This document shows, piece by piece, positions 7,042 through 13,986 of a stretch of 13,986 nt of DNA. The translations under genes were made by a program, and so were the position numbers. The notes beneath the pieces were generated by a model, which was not told the DNA's origin, did not search any database, and worked only from the letters and a program-made list of their open reading frames with translations. The stretch comes from Opitutales bacterium (GTDB lineage Bacteria; Verrucomicrobiota; Verrucomicrobiia; Opitutales; Intestinicryptomonadaceae), in the NCBI GenBank assembly GCA_017526045.1, contig JAFXRX010000164.1, forward strand, positions 1 to 13,986, read 5' to 3'. How positions within the stretch are numbered: position 1 is the stretch's first letter; each line of letters begins with the position of its first letter.

Positions 7042-8004
7042 TTACGCGCCGCGTTCGATGGCGTCCCAGACGAGCGACGACGAGCCGAGAATTGCCGCGT
7101 CGCTTTCGGGCAGCAGGGAGGGGACGATTTCGATTTTGTTTTTCCAAATCGGGTAGAGGTTTTCGTTCATCGCCCTGCGCGTCGGCTCCAAAAGAAGCTC
7201 GCCGCTCTTGACGGGGCCGCCGAAGAGGAAGATTTTTTGCGGGCGCGAGAAGGCGACGAAGTTTGCCAGATTTTTGCCGAGAATTTCGCCGGTGCGCGCG
7301 TAGGTTTCGAGCGCGATTTTGTCGCCCGCGCGCGCCGCGAGCTCGATTGAAAGCGCGTCGATTTCGTCGTAGCCCTTGTTTTGGATAGAGGAGCCGCCGC
7401 CGTAAAAAGAAAGCAGCTCGAAGTATGTGCGCTTGATGCCCGTTGCCGAGGCGTAGGTTTCAAGGCAGCCGCGGCAGCCGCAGTTGCAGAGCCTGCCGCC
7501 AGGGACTGCGCAGGTGTGCCCGAGCTCGCCCGCCGCGCCGTCCGCGCCGTAGATGAGCTTGCCGTCGATTATTATGCCGCTGCCAAGCCCCGTGCCGAGC
7601 GTGATTGTTATGAAGTGCTCCAGGCCTTTCGCCCCGCCGTAGATTTTTTCGCCGAGCGCGGCTGCGTTGGCGTCGTTTGTCATGTAGATGTGGCGCAGCC
7701 CGAAGTTTTGGCGCAGAGCCTCGACGAGCATAAATTCGCCCTTGCCGAAGGGGAGGTTCGGGGCGTTGTCGATTGAGCCCTTGTAGAAATTGCCGTTTGG
7801 CGCGCCTATGCCGATGCCCGCGCATTCGCCGCCGGCGGCGTCCATTAGAGCCTTGATGCGCGACGAGAGCATTTCGACGTAGGCTTCAAAAGTCTTGAAG
7901 TCGGGCGTGTTGAAGCGGTCGTGCGCGAGCACTTTGCCGCTGGATTCGACCAGCCCCAATTTTGTGTTTGTGCCCCCGATGTCTATGCCGATTGCGTATT
8001 TCAT
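7042..8004 (-). CDS. ROK-family glucokinase-like sugar kinase
   Basis: A 320-residue ROK protein (repressor, ORF, kinase family) without a DNA-binding domain, so most likely a cytoplasmic sugar kinase such as glucokinase; the exact sugar is not readable. The ATP phosphate-binding motif IGIDIGGTNTK covers residues 5-15. APNGNFYKGSIDNAPNLPF (68-86) is the family's substrate segment. D111 in TNDANAAALGE is the expected catalytic base. The zinc-binding signature is complete: E160 and H163 in GELGHTC, and C173, C175 and C180 in the CNCGCRGCLETY stretch. The layout resembles what I remember of Bacteroidota ROK glucokinases. It is the first gene of a pair with folC, which follows with no gap. The start has no Shine-Dalgarno site and is preceded by TTTTTTACAAA. 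Confidence 0.92.
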   Translation of the reverse strand: MKYAIGIDIGGTNTKLGLVESSGKVLAHDRFNTPDFKTFEAYVEMLSSRIKALMDAAGGECAGIGIGAPNGNFYKGSIDNAPNLPFGKGEFMLVEALRQNFGLRHIYMTNDANAAALGEKIYGGAKGLEHFITITLGTGLGSGIIIDGKLIYGADGAAGELGHTCAVPGGRLCNCGCRGCLETYASATGIKRTYFELLSFYGGGSSIQNKGYDEIDALSIELAARAGDKIALETYARTGEILGKNLANFVAFSRPQKIFLFGGPVKSGELLLEPTRRAMNENLYPIWKNKIEIVPSLLPESDAAILGSSSLVWDAIERGA

Positions 8005-8029
8005 TTTGTAAAAAATTTTTAAAGCAAAA

Positions 8030-8058
8030 ATTCTGGATTAGTTTTTTGAAAATAACAA
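8030..8058 (-). promoter_or_regulatory. Candidate promoter for the ROK-folC pair
   Basis: Read on the minus strand, TTGTTA (8053-8058) and CAGAAT (8030-8035) are separated by 17 bases, in the only non-coding gap (70 bases) between queH and the ROK gene. Each box matches four of six consensus positions. No terminator hairpin is visible after queH, so read-through from the opp-queH cluster is equally possible. Confidence 0.3.
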
Positions 8059-8074
8059 ATTAAAAGTTGCGGGT

Positions 8075-8680
8075 TTAAACGGATTTTTCCGGCGCGGAAT
8101 TGCGCATTGAATATTCGCAGCCGCAGTAGGTTTGGTTGTAGTAGTTTCCGCTTTTTAGAAGCTCCGCGCGGCGTTCGCTCAGCCCGAATTTTTTCCAGTT
8201 GAAATCCCAGAATTTCGCGCCGCCGATTTTTTCCTCGGCGAATTTTGCGGCGGCGCAAATTTGCCCGAAGCTTTTCCAGCGCGAGCTTGAAAGGGTGGTC
8301 GTAAAAATTTTTAGCCCCAGCTCTCCCGCTTTTTTCGCGCTTGCGCACAGGCGGATTTTAAAGCATTCAAGGCACCTTGCGCCCCTTTCGGGCTCGCATT
8401 TGTACGGGGAAGTGGCGGCGAGCCATTCGTCTCTGCCGCAGTCGCCGTCGATAAATTCGACGCCCAATTCTTTGCAGTGGCGCGTAAGCTCCGCCTTGCG
8501 CTTTTCGTATTCCTGATGCGGAAAAATATTCGGGTTGAAATAGAACACGACGGGCTCGAAGCCGTTTTGCAGAAGGCACTCCAAAATCGCAAGCGAGCAG
8601 GGCGCACAGCAGGCGTGCAGCAGAATTTTTCTTTCCGCAAAGGGAGGGTTTAATTCGACTATTTTTTTTGGCTCTTGCAT
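8075..8680 (-). CDS. queH: Epoxyqueuosine reductase QueH
   Basis: QueH (DUF208) performs the last step of queuosine synthesis on tRNA, reducing epoxyqueuosine to queuosine, as a cobalamin-independent replacement for QueG. The 201-residue protein shows the family motifs in order: HACCAPCS (residues 22-29), YFNPNIFPHQEYEKRK (47-62), RCLECFKIRL (102-111), FTTTLSSSRWKS (126-137) and YCGCEYS (185-191). The cysteines C24, C25, C28, C103, C106, C186 and C188 provide the metal-cluster ligands expected for this family. The ATG at 8680 is chosen because it shares one base with the upstream stop (TAATG) and the conserved protein begins there; an in-frame start at 8776 would overlap the flavoprotein by about 100 bases. 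It is the last gene of the opp-flavoprotein cluster. Other queuosine genes are not in the window. Confidence 0.93.
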   Translation of the reverse strand: MQEPKKIVELNPPFAERKILLHACCAPCSLAILECLLQNGFEPVVFYFNPNIFPHQEYEKRKAELTRHCKELGVEFIDGDCGRDEWLAATSPYKCEPERGARCLECFKIRLCASAKKAGELGLKIFTTTLSSSRWKSFGQICAAAKFAEEKIGGAKFWDFNWKKFGLSERRAELLKSGNYYNQTYCGCEYSMRNSAPEKSV

Positions 8681-9888
8681 TATGCGAGTTTGTTTATCGC
8701 CTCCGCCGCGGTGAACGCCGTCGTCCATGCCGCCTGGAGGTTGTAGCCTCCGGTGAAGGCGTCGATGTCGAGGCATTCCCCCGCAAAGAAAATATTTTTT
8801 GAAGTTTTGCTTTGCATTGTTTTAAAGTCGACGCAGCTTAAGTCAAGCCCTCCCGCGCTGACAAATTCGCGGGTGCGCGCGGCTTTGCCCGCGGTTTCAA
8901 TCTTGAATTCGCACAGGTTTTTGCGCAGGTTTTTTTGCGCGTCTTTTGCAAAATGCGCCCAGTCGCAGCCGCTTTCAACGCCGGATTTTTCGAGCAGGAA
9001 TTCCCAGAATTTTTGCGGAATTTGCGCGGGGCTAAAATTTTTCACAAGCTTTTTTGCGTTTTGCATCCGCGCGCTTTTGCAGAAATTGTCGAAAACTTCG
9101 GGGCTTGAAAACAGCGAGAGCTCGAGCTCAATTTTGTAGCCTTTTTCAAAAAATACCCTCGCGCCGAGCGACGACATTTTAAGCGCGGCGGGCCCCGAAA
9201 TCCCCTCGTGCGTGAAGAGAAGCTCTCCGCCTGTCTCGAAGCCGAATTCGCGGCATTTGAGCGATTTTGCGAAAACCGCAGTCCCCGCGAGGCTTTGCAG
9301 GGTTTCGTCTTTTGTCTTGAAGCCGAAAAGCGAGGGAAGGGTTTTTATAAACTTGTGCCCGAGCCTTTCGAGCGAAGCCTGCAGGTTTTTGTTCCACGCC
9401 CCGCCGACTGCGAACAATACGGCGTCGGCAGTTGCAATATCGCCGCTTTCGCTTGAGAGCATATATTTTTCGCCCGCCGTTTTTGACACGCTTTTTACTT
9501 CGAAATTTTTGCGGATTATCGCCCCGCGCTTTTTTGCCTCGCTTTCCAGGCAGCTTACGATTTCAAGGCTTGCGCCGCTCTTCGGGAAAATTCTGCCGCA
9601 GTCTTCCTCGGCGAATTCCACGCCGCGGCCTTCGAACCATTTTAAAAGCTTTTCATTGCCGAAATTCATCAGCGGCTTGCGCAGCCTTCCGCCGCCGCGC
9701 GGGTACGCCTTTATAAATTCGCCGACGTCTTTTTGCGCGTTTGTGATATTGCACCTTCCGCCGCCGCTTTGCTCAACTTTTCTAAGCGCGCGGCTCCCCG
9801 CCTCGAGGATTTGGGTTTCGAAGCCCCCTTTCAAATTCGCCGCGCAAAACATTCCCGCGGCTCCCGCTCCGACGATTGCGATTTTCAT
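8680..9888 (-). CDS. HI0933-family (YhiN/BaiN-like) FAD flavoprotein
   Basis: A 402-residue FAD-dependent oxidoreductase of the HI0933-like family, normally about 400 residues; the reaction of most members is unknown. The N-terminal Rossmann motif is AIVGAGAAGMFCA (residues 4-16). The family hallmark SGGGRCNITNA lies at 41-51, RIFPKSGASLEIV at roughly 104-116, and HEGISGPAAL in the middle. The C-terminal FAD contact region is AGECLDIDAFTGGYNLQAAW. The ATG at 9888 forms an ATGA overlap with the oppC stop; the open frame upstream to 10698 lies in oppC and is not conserved protein. queH starts on its stop codon (TAATG). Tight coupling both ways suggests co-expression with the peptide importer and QueH. 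It could be a reductase that feeds electrons to a partner, but this is not shown. Confidence 0.92.
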   Translation of the reverse strand: MKIAIVGAGAAGMFCAANLKGGFETQILEAGSRALRKVEQSGGGRCNITNAQKDVGEFIKAYPRGGGRLRKPLMNFGNEKLLKWFEGRGVEFAEEDCGRIFPKSGASLEIVSCLESEAKKRGAIIRKNFEVKSVSKTAGEKYMLSSESGDIATADAVLFAVGGAWNKNLQASLERLGHKFIKTLPSLFGFKTKDETLQSLAGTAVFAKSLKCREFGFETGGELLFTHEGISGPAALKMSSLGARVFFEKGYKIELELSLFSSPEVFDNFCKSARMQNAKKLVKNFSPAQIPQKFWEFLLEKSGVESGCDWAHFAKDAQKNLRKNLCEFKIETAGKAARTREFVSAGGLDLSCVDFKTMQSKTSKNIFFAGECLDIDAFTGGYNLQAAWTTAFTAAEAINKLA

Positions 9889-10712
9889 TTCTTTTTGTCG
9901 GTCAATTTTTCGCCGATGAGGTTTATCGAATAAAGAAGGGCGGAGAAAAACGCCGCGGGGAAAACCAGAAGCCACGGGGCGTCTTCCATGTACTCCGCCC
10001 CGTCTTTTATCAGCGAGCCCAGCGAGGGCAGGGGAGCCTGCACGCCGAGCCCCAAAAAGCTTAAAAACGCCTCGAGCATCATGACCCCCGGGATTGTCAG
10101 CGCGGCGCAGACGATTACCGACGGCGCGAGGTTTGGCAGGATGTGCTTTATGATTATCCCCGCGGCGCTTTGCCCCGCCGCGCGCGAGGCCTCCACGAAT
10201 TGGCTCGTTTTCAAGCCGAGCGTCATCGCCCTTGCAATGCGCGCCATGGTAAGCCACTCGACAGCCCCTATGGCAACAAATATAAGCCAAATTGACCTGC
10301 CGAATGCCATAGTAAGAAGAATGACAAAAATCGTAAAGGGCAGCGAATAAATCACGTCGACAATTCTCATCATGGCAGAGTCGGTTTTGCCGCCCGCCAT
10401 GCCAGAGAGCATTCCGTAGAATACGCCGATGAAAATCGAGACGGCTGTCGCGAGAATGCCGACGAGGAATGAAATTCTGCCGCCGTAAAGCAGGCGGCTT
10501 AGCATGTCGCGCCCCATCATGTCGGTGCCCAAAATGTGGTCGAGGCTCGGCGCGCTTAGCCCGAGCTGCATGTCTTGAAGCTCGTAGGGGTAGGGGGCGA
10601 CGAAGTCGGCGAGCATGCAAATTATAAACGACAAAATCCAGAATGCCGCGGCGATTGATGCGGCGAGCCCGAATTTTTTGCGGAAGGATTTTATCCACGA
10701 GAGGATTTTCAT
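9885..10712 (-). CDS. oppC: Oligopeptide ABC transporter, inner-membrane permease OppC
   Basis: OppC is one of the two permease subunits of the oligopeptide importer. The 275-residue protein starts with a basic segment and a membrane helix (about 15-36), then the OppC N-terminal signature HILGTDMMGRDMLSRLLYGG (59-78). Hydrophobic segments follow at about 82-104, 118-137, 141-156, 196-222 and 248-266, giving the expected six. The cytoplasmic EAA loop that docks on the ATPase is EASRAAGQSAAGIIIKHILP (174-193). The start at 10712 overlaps the oppB stop by four bases (ATGA), with only a distant AGGA upstream, so translation is probably coupled. It is somewhat shorter than E. coli OppC (about 300). 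The DppC family is the alternative; the companion SBP favours Opp. Confidence 0.93.
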   Translation of the reverse strand: MKILSWIKSFRKKFGLAASIAAAFWILSFIICMLADFVAPYPYELQDMQLGLSAPSLDHILGTDMMGRDMLSRLLYGGRISFLVGILATAVSIFIGVFYGMLSGMAGGKTDSAMMRIVDVIYSLPFTIFVILLTMAFGRSIWLIFVAIGAVEWLTMARIARAMTLGLKTSQFVEASRAAGQSAAGIIIKHILPNLAPSVIVCAALTIPGVMMLEAFLSFLGLGVQAPLPSLGSLIKDGAEYMEDAPWLLVFPAAFFSALLYSINLIGEKLTDKKK

Positions 10713-11638
10713 TTCTTAAAAAATCCTTTCGCGATTTTCGGGTTTACCGCCGCGAGCGCGAGGTCGGAAACCAGGTTGAAAAGGAGGATGAATGCCGCGT
10801 ACAAAATGACGCAGCCCATAATCATGGTGTAGTCGTTGTCAAGCGCGCTCGAAATGAAAAATCTGCCGAGCCCCGGAATTTGAAAAATTGTCTCGACAAC
10901 AAAAGAGCCCGTCAAAAGCCCCGCGGCGGCGGGCCCCAGGTAGGAGATTACGGGCTGGATTGCGTTTCTTAAAACGTGGACTGAATAGATTTTCGCCCCG
11001 CCCAAGCCCTTTGCCCGCGCGGTGCGCACGTAGCCTTTCGACATCTCCTCCGCAACCGACGCGCGCGCAAGGCGCGCAATCCACGCCGAGTAGAAAAGCC
11101 CGAGCGTTATCGCGGGGAGCACCGCGTCTTTTGCGAAGTTCCAGCCCATCGCGTTGAAGCATTTAAGCTTTATCGCAAAAAGCAGGATTGCAAGCGGGGC
11201 GACTATCATCGAGGGCAGGCAAATTCCCGCGAGCGAAACCGCGCCGAGAGTTTTGCCGAAGGGTCTGTCTTTAAAAGCCGCCGCAGCGACCCCCGCCGCA
11301 AGCCCGAATGCGATTGCAAAAACGAGCGCGCAAACGCCGAGGGACAGCGAGACTTGCGCCTTTTCGCAAATGAGCTCGTTTACGCTCCAGCCGTGGTATT
11401 TGTATGACGGGCCAAGCTCGCCGCGCGCCAGATTTTTTAGAAATTTTGCGTACTGGGCGGGCAGCGGCTCGTCGAGCCCGTAGTAGGAATTGAGAGCTTC
11501 GAGCGTTTCGGGCGGGACGGATTTTTCGCTGTCGAAAGGCCCGCCCGGCACGAAGCGCGTCATGAAAAACACGGCGGTTATTATCAGGAAAAAAACGGGG
11601 ACGGCCTCGCAAATTCTGCGCAGCAAAAATCTAATCAT
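10709..11638 (-). CDS. oppB: Oligopeptide ABC transporter, inner-membrane permease OppB
   Basis: OppB pairs with OppC to form the membrane channel of the peptide importer. The 309-residue protein opens with MIRFLLRR and a membrane helix (about 11-29), followed by the OppB-type RFVPGGPFDSEK at 28-39 and YYGLDEPLPAQYAKFL at 52-67. Hydrophobic segments at about 97-120, 131-156, 172-190, 232-252 and 271-297 complete the usual six. The EAA loop that contacts the ATPase covers residues 197-232 (EEMSKGYVRTARAKGLGGAK and following). The start has a clear GGAGG seven bases upstream (11646-11650), inside the end of oppA, and an ATGA overlap with the oppA stop. This strong site may raise OppB output. 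The PGGPF motif favours Opp over Dpp. Confidence 0.94.
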   Translation of the reverse strand: MIRFLLRRICEAVPVFFLIITAVFFMTRFVPGGPFDSEKSVPPETLEALNSYYGLDEPLPAQYAKFLKNLARGELGPSYKYHGWSVNELICEKAQVSLSLGVCALVFAIAFGLAAGVAAAAFKDRPFGKTLGAVSLAGICLPSMIVAPLAILLFAIKLKCFNAMGWNFAKDAVLPAITLGLFYSAWIARLARASVAEEMSKGYVRTARAKGLGGAKIYSVHVLRNAIQPVISYLGPAAAGLLTGSFVVETIFQIPGLGRFFISSALDNDYTMIMGCVILYAAFILLFNLVSDLALAAVNPKIAKGFFKK

Positions 11639-13251
11639 TTTTCCGCCTCCGTTTCGAAATAGACGTTTTTATAGTTGTGGTAGTCGAGCGGGTTCAAGCC
11701 CCAGCCGCGCAGGCGGGGGTCTTTTAAAAACGCGCGGTTGTAAAAATAGATTGGAATTACGGGAACTTCGCGCATGAGAGTTTCCTCCGCCTTTTCAAAA
11801 TTGGAAATTGCAAGGGAGGCGTCGTTTGTTTTGGCGGCGTTTAATAAGGCGTCGAATTCTTTGTTTTTCCAGGCGGCGTGGTTGAGCGGGCTCGAGGAGC
11901 GGAAGATTGAGAGGAAGTTTTCGGGGCTCGCGTAGTCGGCAATCCAGCTTGCCCTTGTTATGTAAAAATCGCCCTGCCTTCTCGCGTCGAGGTACGCGGG
12001 CCAAGAGAGGTTGTAAAGCTCGACGTCGATGTTGAGGGCTTTCTTCCACTGCTGCTGGATTGCCTCGGCGATTGGGCGGTGCTGCTCGGATGTGTTGTAT
12101 GTTATTGTGATTTTCGGGAAATTTTTGCCGCCGGGGTAGCCCGCCTCGGCGAGGAGCTTTCGCGCGAGGGCGGCGTCCGCTTCAAGCTGTTCGCCGCAGC
12201 GGTAGCCTTTTGCCGCGCTTGGCGGCACGAACGACATCGCGGGCTTTTGCCCCCCCTTGAGAAAGTTTGAAATTATGCCGCGGCGGCTTATGGAAATTGC
12301 AAGAGCCTTGCGCACGCGCGCGTCGTTTAGCGGCGGGCGGGAGGTGTTGAGGCAGTAGTAGTATACGCCGAGCATGTCCGAGGTCTGCAGGCATTGGGGC
12401 ATATTCTTTTTTATTGCGGGAATTCTTATTGCCGAGACGGAGTCCGTCAGGTGCAGCTGGCCTGCGCGGAATGCGCGGTCTTCGGTGTTTATGTTTGAAA
12501 TCGGGTAGAATTCGACGGCGTTTAGGTGCACGTTTTTTGCGTCCCAGTAGTTCGGGTTTTTTTCGACGCGGACTTTGTCGTTTATGCGCCACTCTTTGAG
12601 GACGAACGCGCCGTTTGAGACGATGTTTTGCGGGCGCACCCACGAGCCTTCGCGCCTGTTTTGCGCGCCGAATTTCCTCAGGACATGCTCGGGCTGCGGG
12701 AAGAATGCGCAGTGGCTTAGCAAATTCAAAAAGTGCGGGCAGGGGTATTCCAGCTCGATTTTGAGAGTGTCATCGCCAATCGCCTCCGCGCCCAATTTTT
12801 CGGGCGGCATTTTGCCTTCGAGAATGCTTTTTGCGTTTTTTATAGGCCTCAGAAAATTCGCGTACTCCGCGCCGATTGCGGGGTTTAGCGTGCGCCTGAA
12901 AGCGAACACAAAGTCGGACGCCTTCAATTTTTCGCCGTCCGACCACTTCGCGCCCTTGCGGATTTTGAAAGTGTACGCGCTTCCGTCGAAAGTCCAGCTT
13001 TCGGCGGCGGCGGGGATTGGCTCGAGCGTTTCAGCGTCCGCGCTTGCGAGCCCCTCGAAGAGCGCGCACAAAATTTTGCATTCGCTAAGCCCCGTTGCAA
13101 GCGACGGGTCGAGCGTCGCGGGGTCTGCGGAGTTGCCCATAAGAAGCGTCCCGCTTTTCGCGCCGGCGTCGGCGGGGGTTTCGCGGCTGCCGCACGCGGC
13201 AAGGGCGAGGCACAGGAATGCAAAAACTGCGGAGGGGAAAATGCGCTTCAT
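11635..13251 (-). CDS. oppA: Oligopeptide-binding lipoprotein OppA (SBP family 5)
   Basis: OppA captures peptides outside the inner membrane and delivers them to OppBC. The 538-residue length is typical of family-5 solute-binding proteins. A lipoprotein signal covers residues 1-19 with the lipobox LALAAC and lipidated C20; G21 at +2 would allow outer-membrane or periplasmic exposure. The mature part shows the family pattern: [10 protein letters not shown] near 45, [15 protein letters not shown] segment, [38 protein letters not shown], and [19 protein letters not shown] in the second lobe. The ATG at 13251 is chosen because the signal peptide starts there and it forms an ATGA overlap with the oppF stop; the longer frame back to 13506 lies inside oppF. 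Its place between the ATPase and the permeases is unusual. Peptide specificity cannot be read. Confidence 0.94.
   Translation of the reverse strand: MKRIFPSAVFAFLCLALAACGSRETPADAGAKSGTLLMGNSADPATLDPSLATGLSECKILCALFEGLASADAETLEPIPAAAESWTFDGSAYTFKIRKGAKWSDGEKLKASDFVFAFRRTLNPAIGAEYANFLRPIKNAKSILEGKMPPEKLGAEAIGDDTLKIELEYPCPHFLNLLSHCAFFPQPEHVLRKFGAQNRREGSWVRPQNIVSNGAFVLKEWRINDKVRVEKNPNYWDAKNVHLNAVEFYPISNINTEDRAFRAGQLHLTDSVSAIRIPAIKKNMPQCLQTSDMLGVYYYCLNTSRPPLNDARVRKALAISISRRGIISNFLKGGQKPAMSFVPPSAAKGYRCGEQLEADAALARKLLAEAGYPGGKNFPKITITYNTSEQHRPIAEAIQQQWKKALNIDVELYNLSWPAYLDARRQGDFYITRASWIADYASPENFLSIFRSSSPLNHAAWKNKEFDALLNAAKTNDASLAISNFEKAEETLMREVPVIPIYFYNRAFLKDPRLRGWGLNPLDYHNYKNVYFETEAEK
11646..11650 (-). 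promoter_or_regulatory. Shine-Dalgarno site of oppB
   Basis: GGAGG read on the minus strand, seven bases before the oppB ATG and inside the last oppA codons. It is one of only three recognisable Shine-Dalgarno sites in the window. Confidence 0.65.
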
Positions 13252-13986
13252 AGTAGTTTGGGAATTGCCGCGATAAGCTTTTGCGTGTATGGGTGCTTCG
13301 GGTTTTTGCAAAGGCTTTCGGCTTCGCCCTCCTCGACGATTTTGCCGTTTGTCATCACCATTATCCTGTCGCTTATGTGCTCGACCACCGCCAGGTCGTG
13401 GGCGATGAAAAGCATTGCGATGTTGAGCTCCTTGCGCAGGTCCTCGAGCAGGTTGACAATCTGCGCCTGCACTGAGACGTCGAGCGCGCTTACGGGCTCG
13501 TCGCATATTATGAATTCGGGCTCGACTGCGAGGGCGCGGGCAATGCCGATGCGCTGCCTCTGCCCGCCGGAAAATTCGTGGGGGTGGCGGTTTGCGAAAT
13601 TGGGGTCGAGCCCCACGCGCTCCAAAAGGCTTTTTACGCGCGCGAGCTTTTCCGCCTTTGAGAGTTTGAAGTGGATTTCAAGGGGCTCCGCGATGGTTTC
13701 GCCGACAGTCATCCGCGGGTCGAGCGAATTGAACGGGTCCTGGAAAATCATCTGCATTTTTTTGCGGTAGGGCATAAACTGCCTGTTTGAAAGCTTTGTA
13801 AGCTCGGCGCCGCCGAAAAATATTTTGCCCGACGAAACGGGTGCAAGCCTTATAATCGCCCTGCCAGTCGTCGTTTTGCCCGAGCCGCTTTCGCCGACGA
13901 GCCCGAGAATTTCCCCGCGTTGGATTTCAAAGCTGACGCCGTCGACTGCGCGGACCTCCTTCTTGCCGCGCGAAAAAAGCCCGCCC
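13248..13986 (-). CDS. oppF: Oligopeptide ABC transporter ATPase OppF (5' end cut by window edge)
   Basis: The second ATPase of the oligopeptide importer. The frame is open to the window edge, so the N-terminus (probably a few dozen residues or fewer) is missing; the visible 245 residues hold the whole ABC core. Numbered from the edge: [11 protein letters not shown] (11-21), Walker A GESGSGKT (31-38), Q-loop FQDP (81-84), [10 protein letters not shown] (87-96), signature [16 protein letters not shown] (138-153), Walker [13 protein letters not shown] (158-169) and H-loop H196. The NSLDPRMTV segment favours OppF/DppF over OppD. It ends at [15 protein letters not shown] and lacks the C-terminal extension with the cysteine-rich GCxFxxRCP motif common in OppD and OppF. 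The stop overlaps the oppA start (ATGA), so this end looks native. oppD may lie upstream outside the window. Confidence 0.93.
   Translation of the reverse strand, partial: GGLFSRGKKEVRAVDGVSFEIQRGEILGLVGESGSGKTTTGRAIIRLAPVSSGKIFFGGAELTKLSNRQFMPYRKKMQMIFQDPFNSLDPRMTVGETIAEPLEIHFKLSKAEKLARVKSLLERVGLDPNFANRHPHEFSGGQRQRIGIARALAVEPEFIICDEPVSALDVSVQAQIVNLLEDLRKELNIAMLFIAHDLAVVEHISDRIMVMTNGKIVEEGEAESLCKNPKHPYTQKLIAAIPKLL

Noticed and set aside
8005..8074. Possible terminator after queH.
   Set aside because: The 70-base gap has AT palindromes such as AAAAATTTTT but no GC-rich stem followed by a T run on the minus strand.
8681..8776. Start of queH at 8776 instead of 8680.
   Set aside because: It would overlap the flavoprotein gene by about 100 bases and add 32 residues unlike QueH; the TAATG junction explains the start at 8680.
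9889..10698. N-terminal extension of 270 codons in frame with the HI0933-family flavoprotein, suggesting a fusion.
   Set aside because: The extension is the out-of-frame reading of oppC, is arginine/histidine-rich and has no domain; the FAD motif begins right after the ATG at 9888.
13252..13506. N-terminal extension of 85 codons in frame with oppA.
   Set aside because: It overlaps oppF coding in another frame, and the lipoprotein signal peptide starts at the ATG at 13251.
1..13986. Mobile elements, phage genes, CRISPR repeats, tRNA or rRNA genes and toxin-antitoxin or defence genes.
   Set aside because: Nearly all sequence is explained by recognised housekeeping or transport genes, and no repeat arrays, transposase motifs or RNA-gene signatures were seen.

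Overview
The window reads as an ordinary, densely packed stretch of bacterial chromosome. There are 15 protein-coding genes, two of them cut by the window edges. I see no RNA genes, CRISPR array, insertion sequence, phage gene or attachment site. Coding DNA is GC-rich (many gcg/cgc codons) and broken by A and T runs. The host is probably Gram-negative: it has an OppA-type lipoprotein with a clean lipobox, a ROK glucokinase of a type I associate with Bacteroidota-like lineages, and mostly A-rich translation starts without Shine-Dalgarno sites. A Bacteroidota or PVC-group (for example Verrucomicrobiota) host would fit, but this is a low-confidence guess because no marker gene is present.

Region 1 (1-1688, minus strand) holds purU, a Nudix hydrolase and the 5' part of pyrE, separated by 12-bp gaps and probably one operon. 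It concerns formate/one-carbon supply and pyrimidine synthesis. Region 2 (1689-1877) is the divergent intergenic stretch between purU and panC. Region 3 (1878-5697, plus strand) holds panC (pantothenate), nadB (NAD), an unrecognised membrane-anchored protein whose start overlaps the nadB stop, and apt (adenine salvage). It ends in a rho-independent terminator that lies inside the 3' end of the convergent folC gene.

Region 4 (5731-8004, minus strand) is a ROK glucokinase-like gene followed directly by folC (stop and start abut as TAAATG). Region 5 (8075-13986, minus strand) is a tightly coupled run oppF-oppA-oppB-oppC, an HI0933-family flavoprotein and queH. Four junctions are 4-base ATGA overlaps and the last is a 1-base TAATG overlap. 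This is an oligopeptide ABC importer joined to a flavoprotein and the epoxyqueuosine reductase QueH. The OppF ATPase stops right after its ABC domain, without the cysteine-bearing C-terminal extension usual for OppD/OppF.

I found no convincing undescribed system. The items most worth a second look are the short OppF and odd opp gene order, the coupling of a flavoprotein to queH, the unrecognised anchored protein between nadB and apt, and the A-rich start sites.
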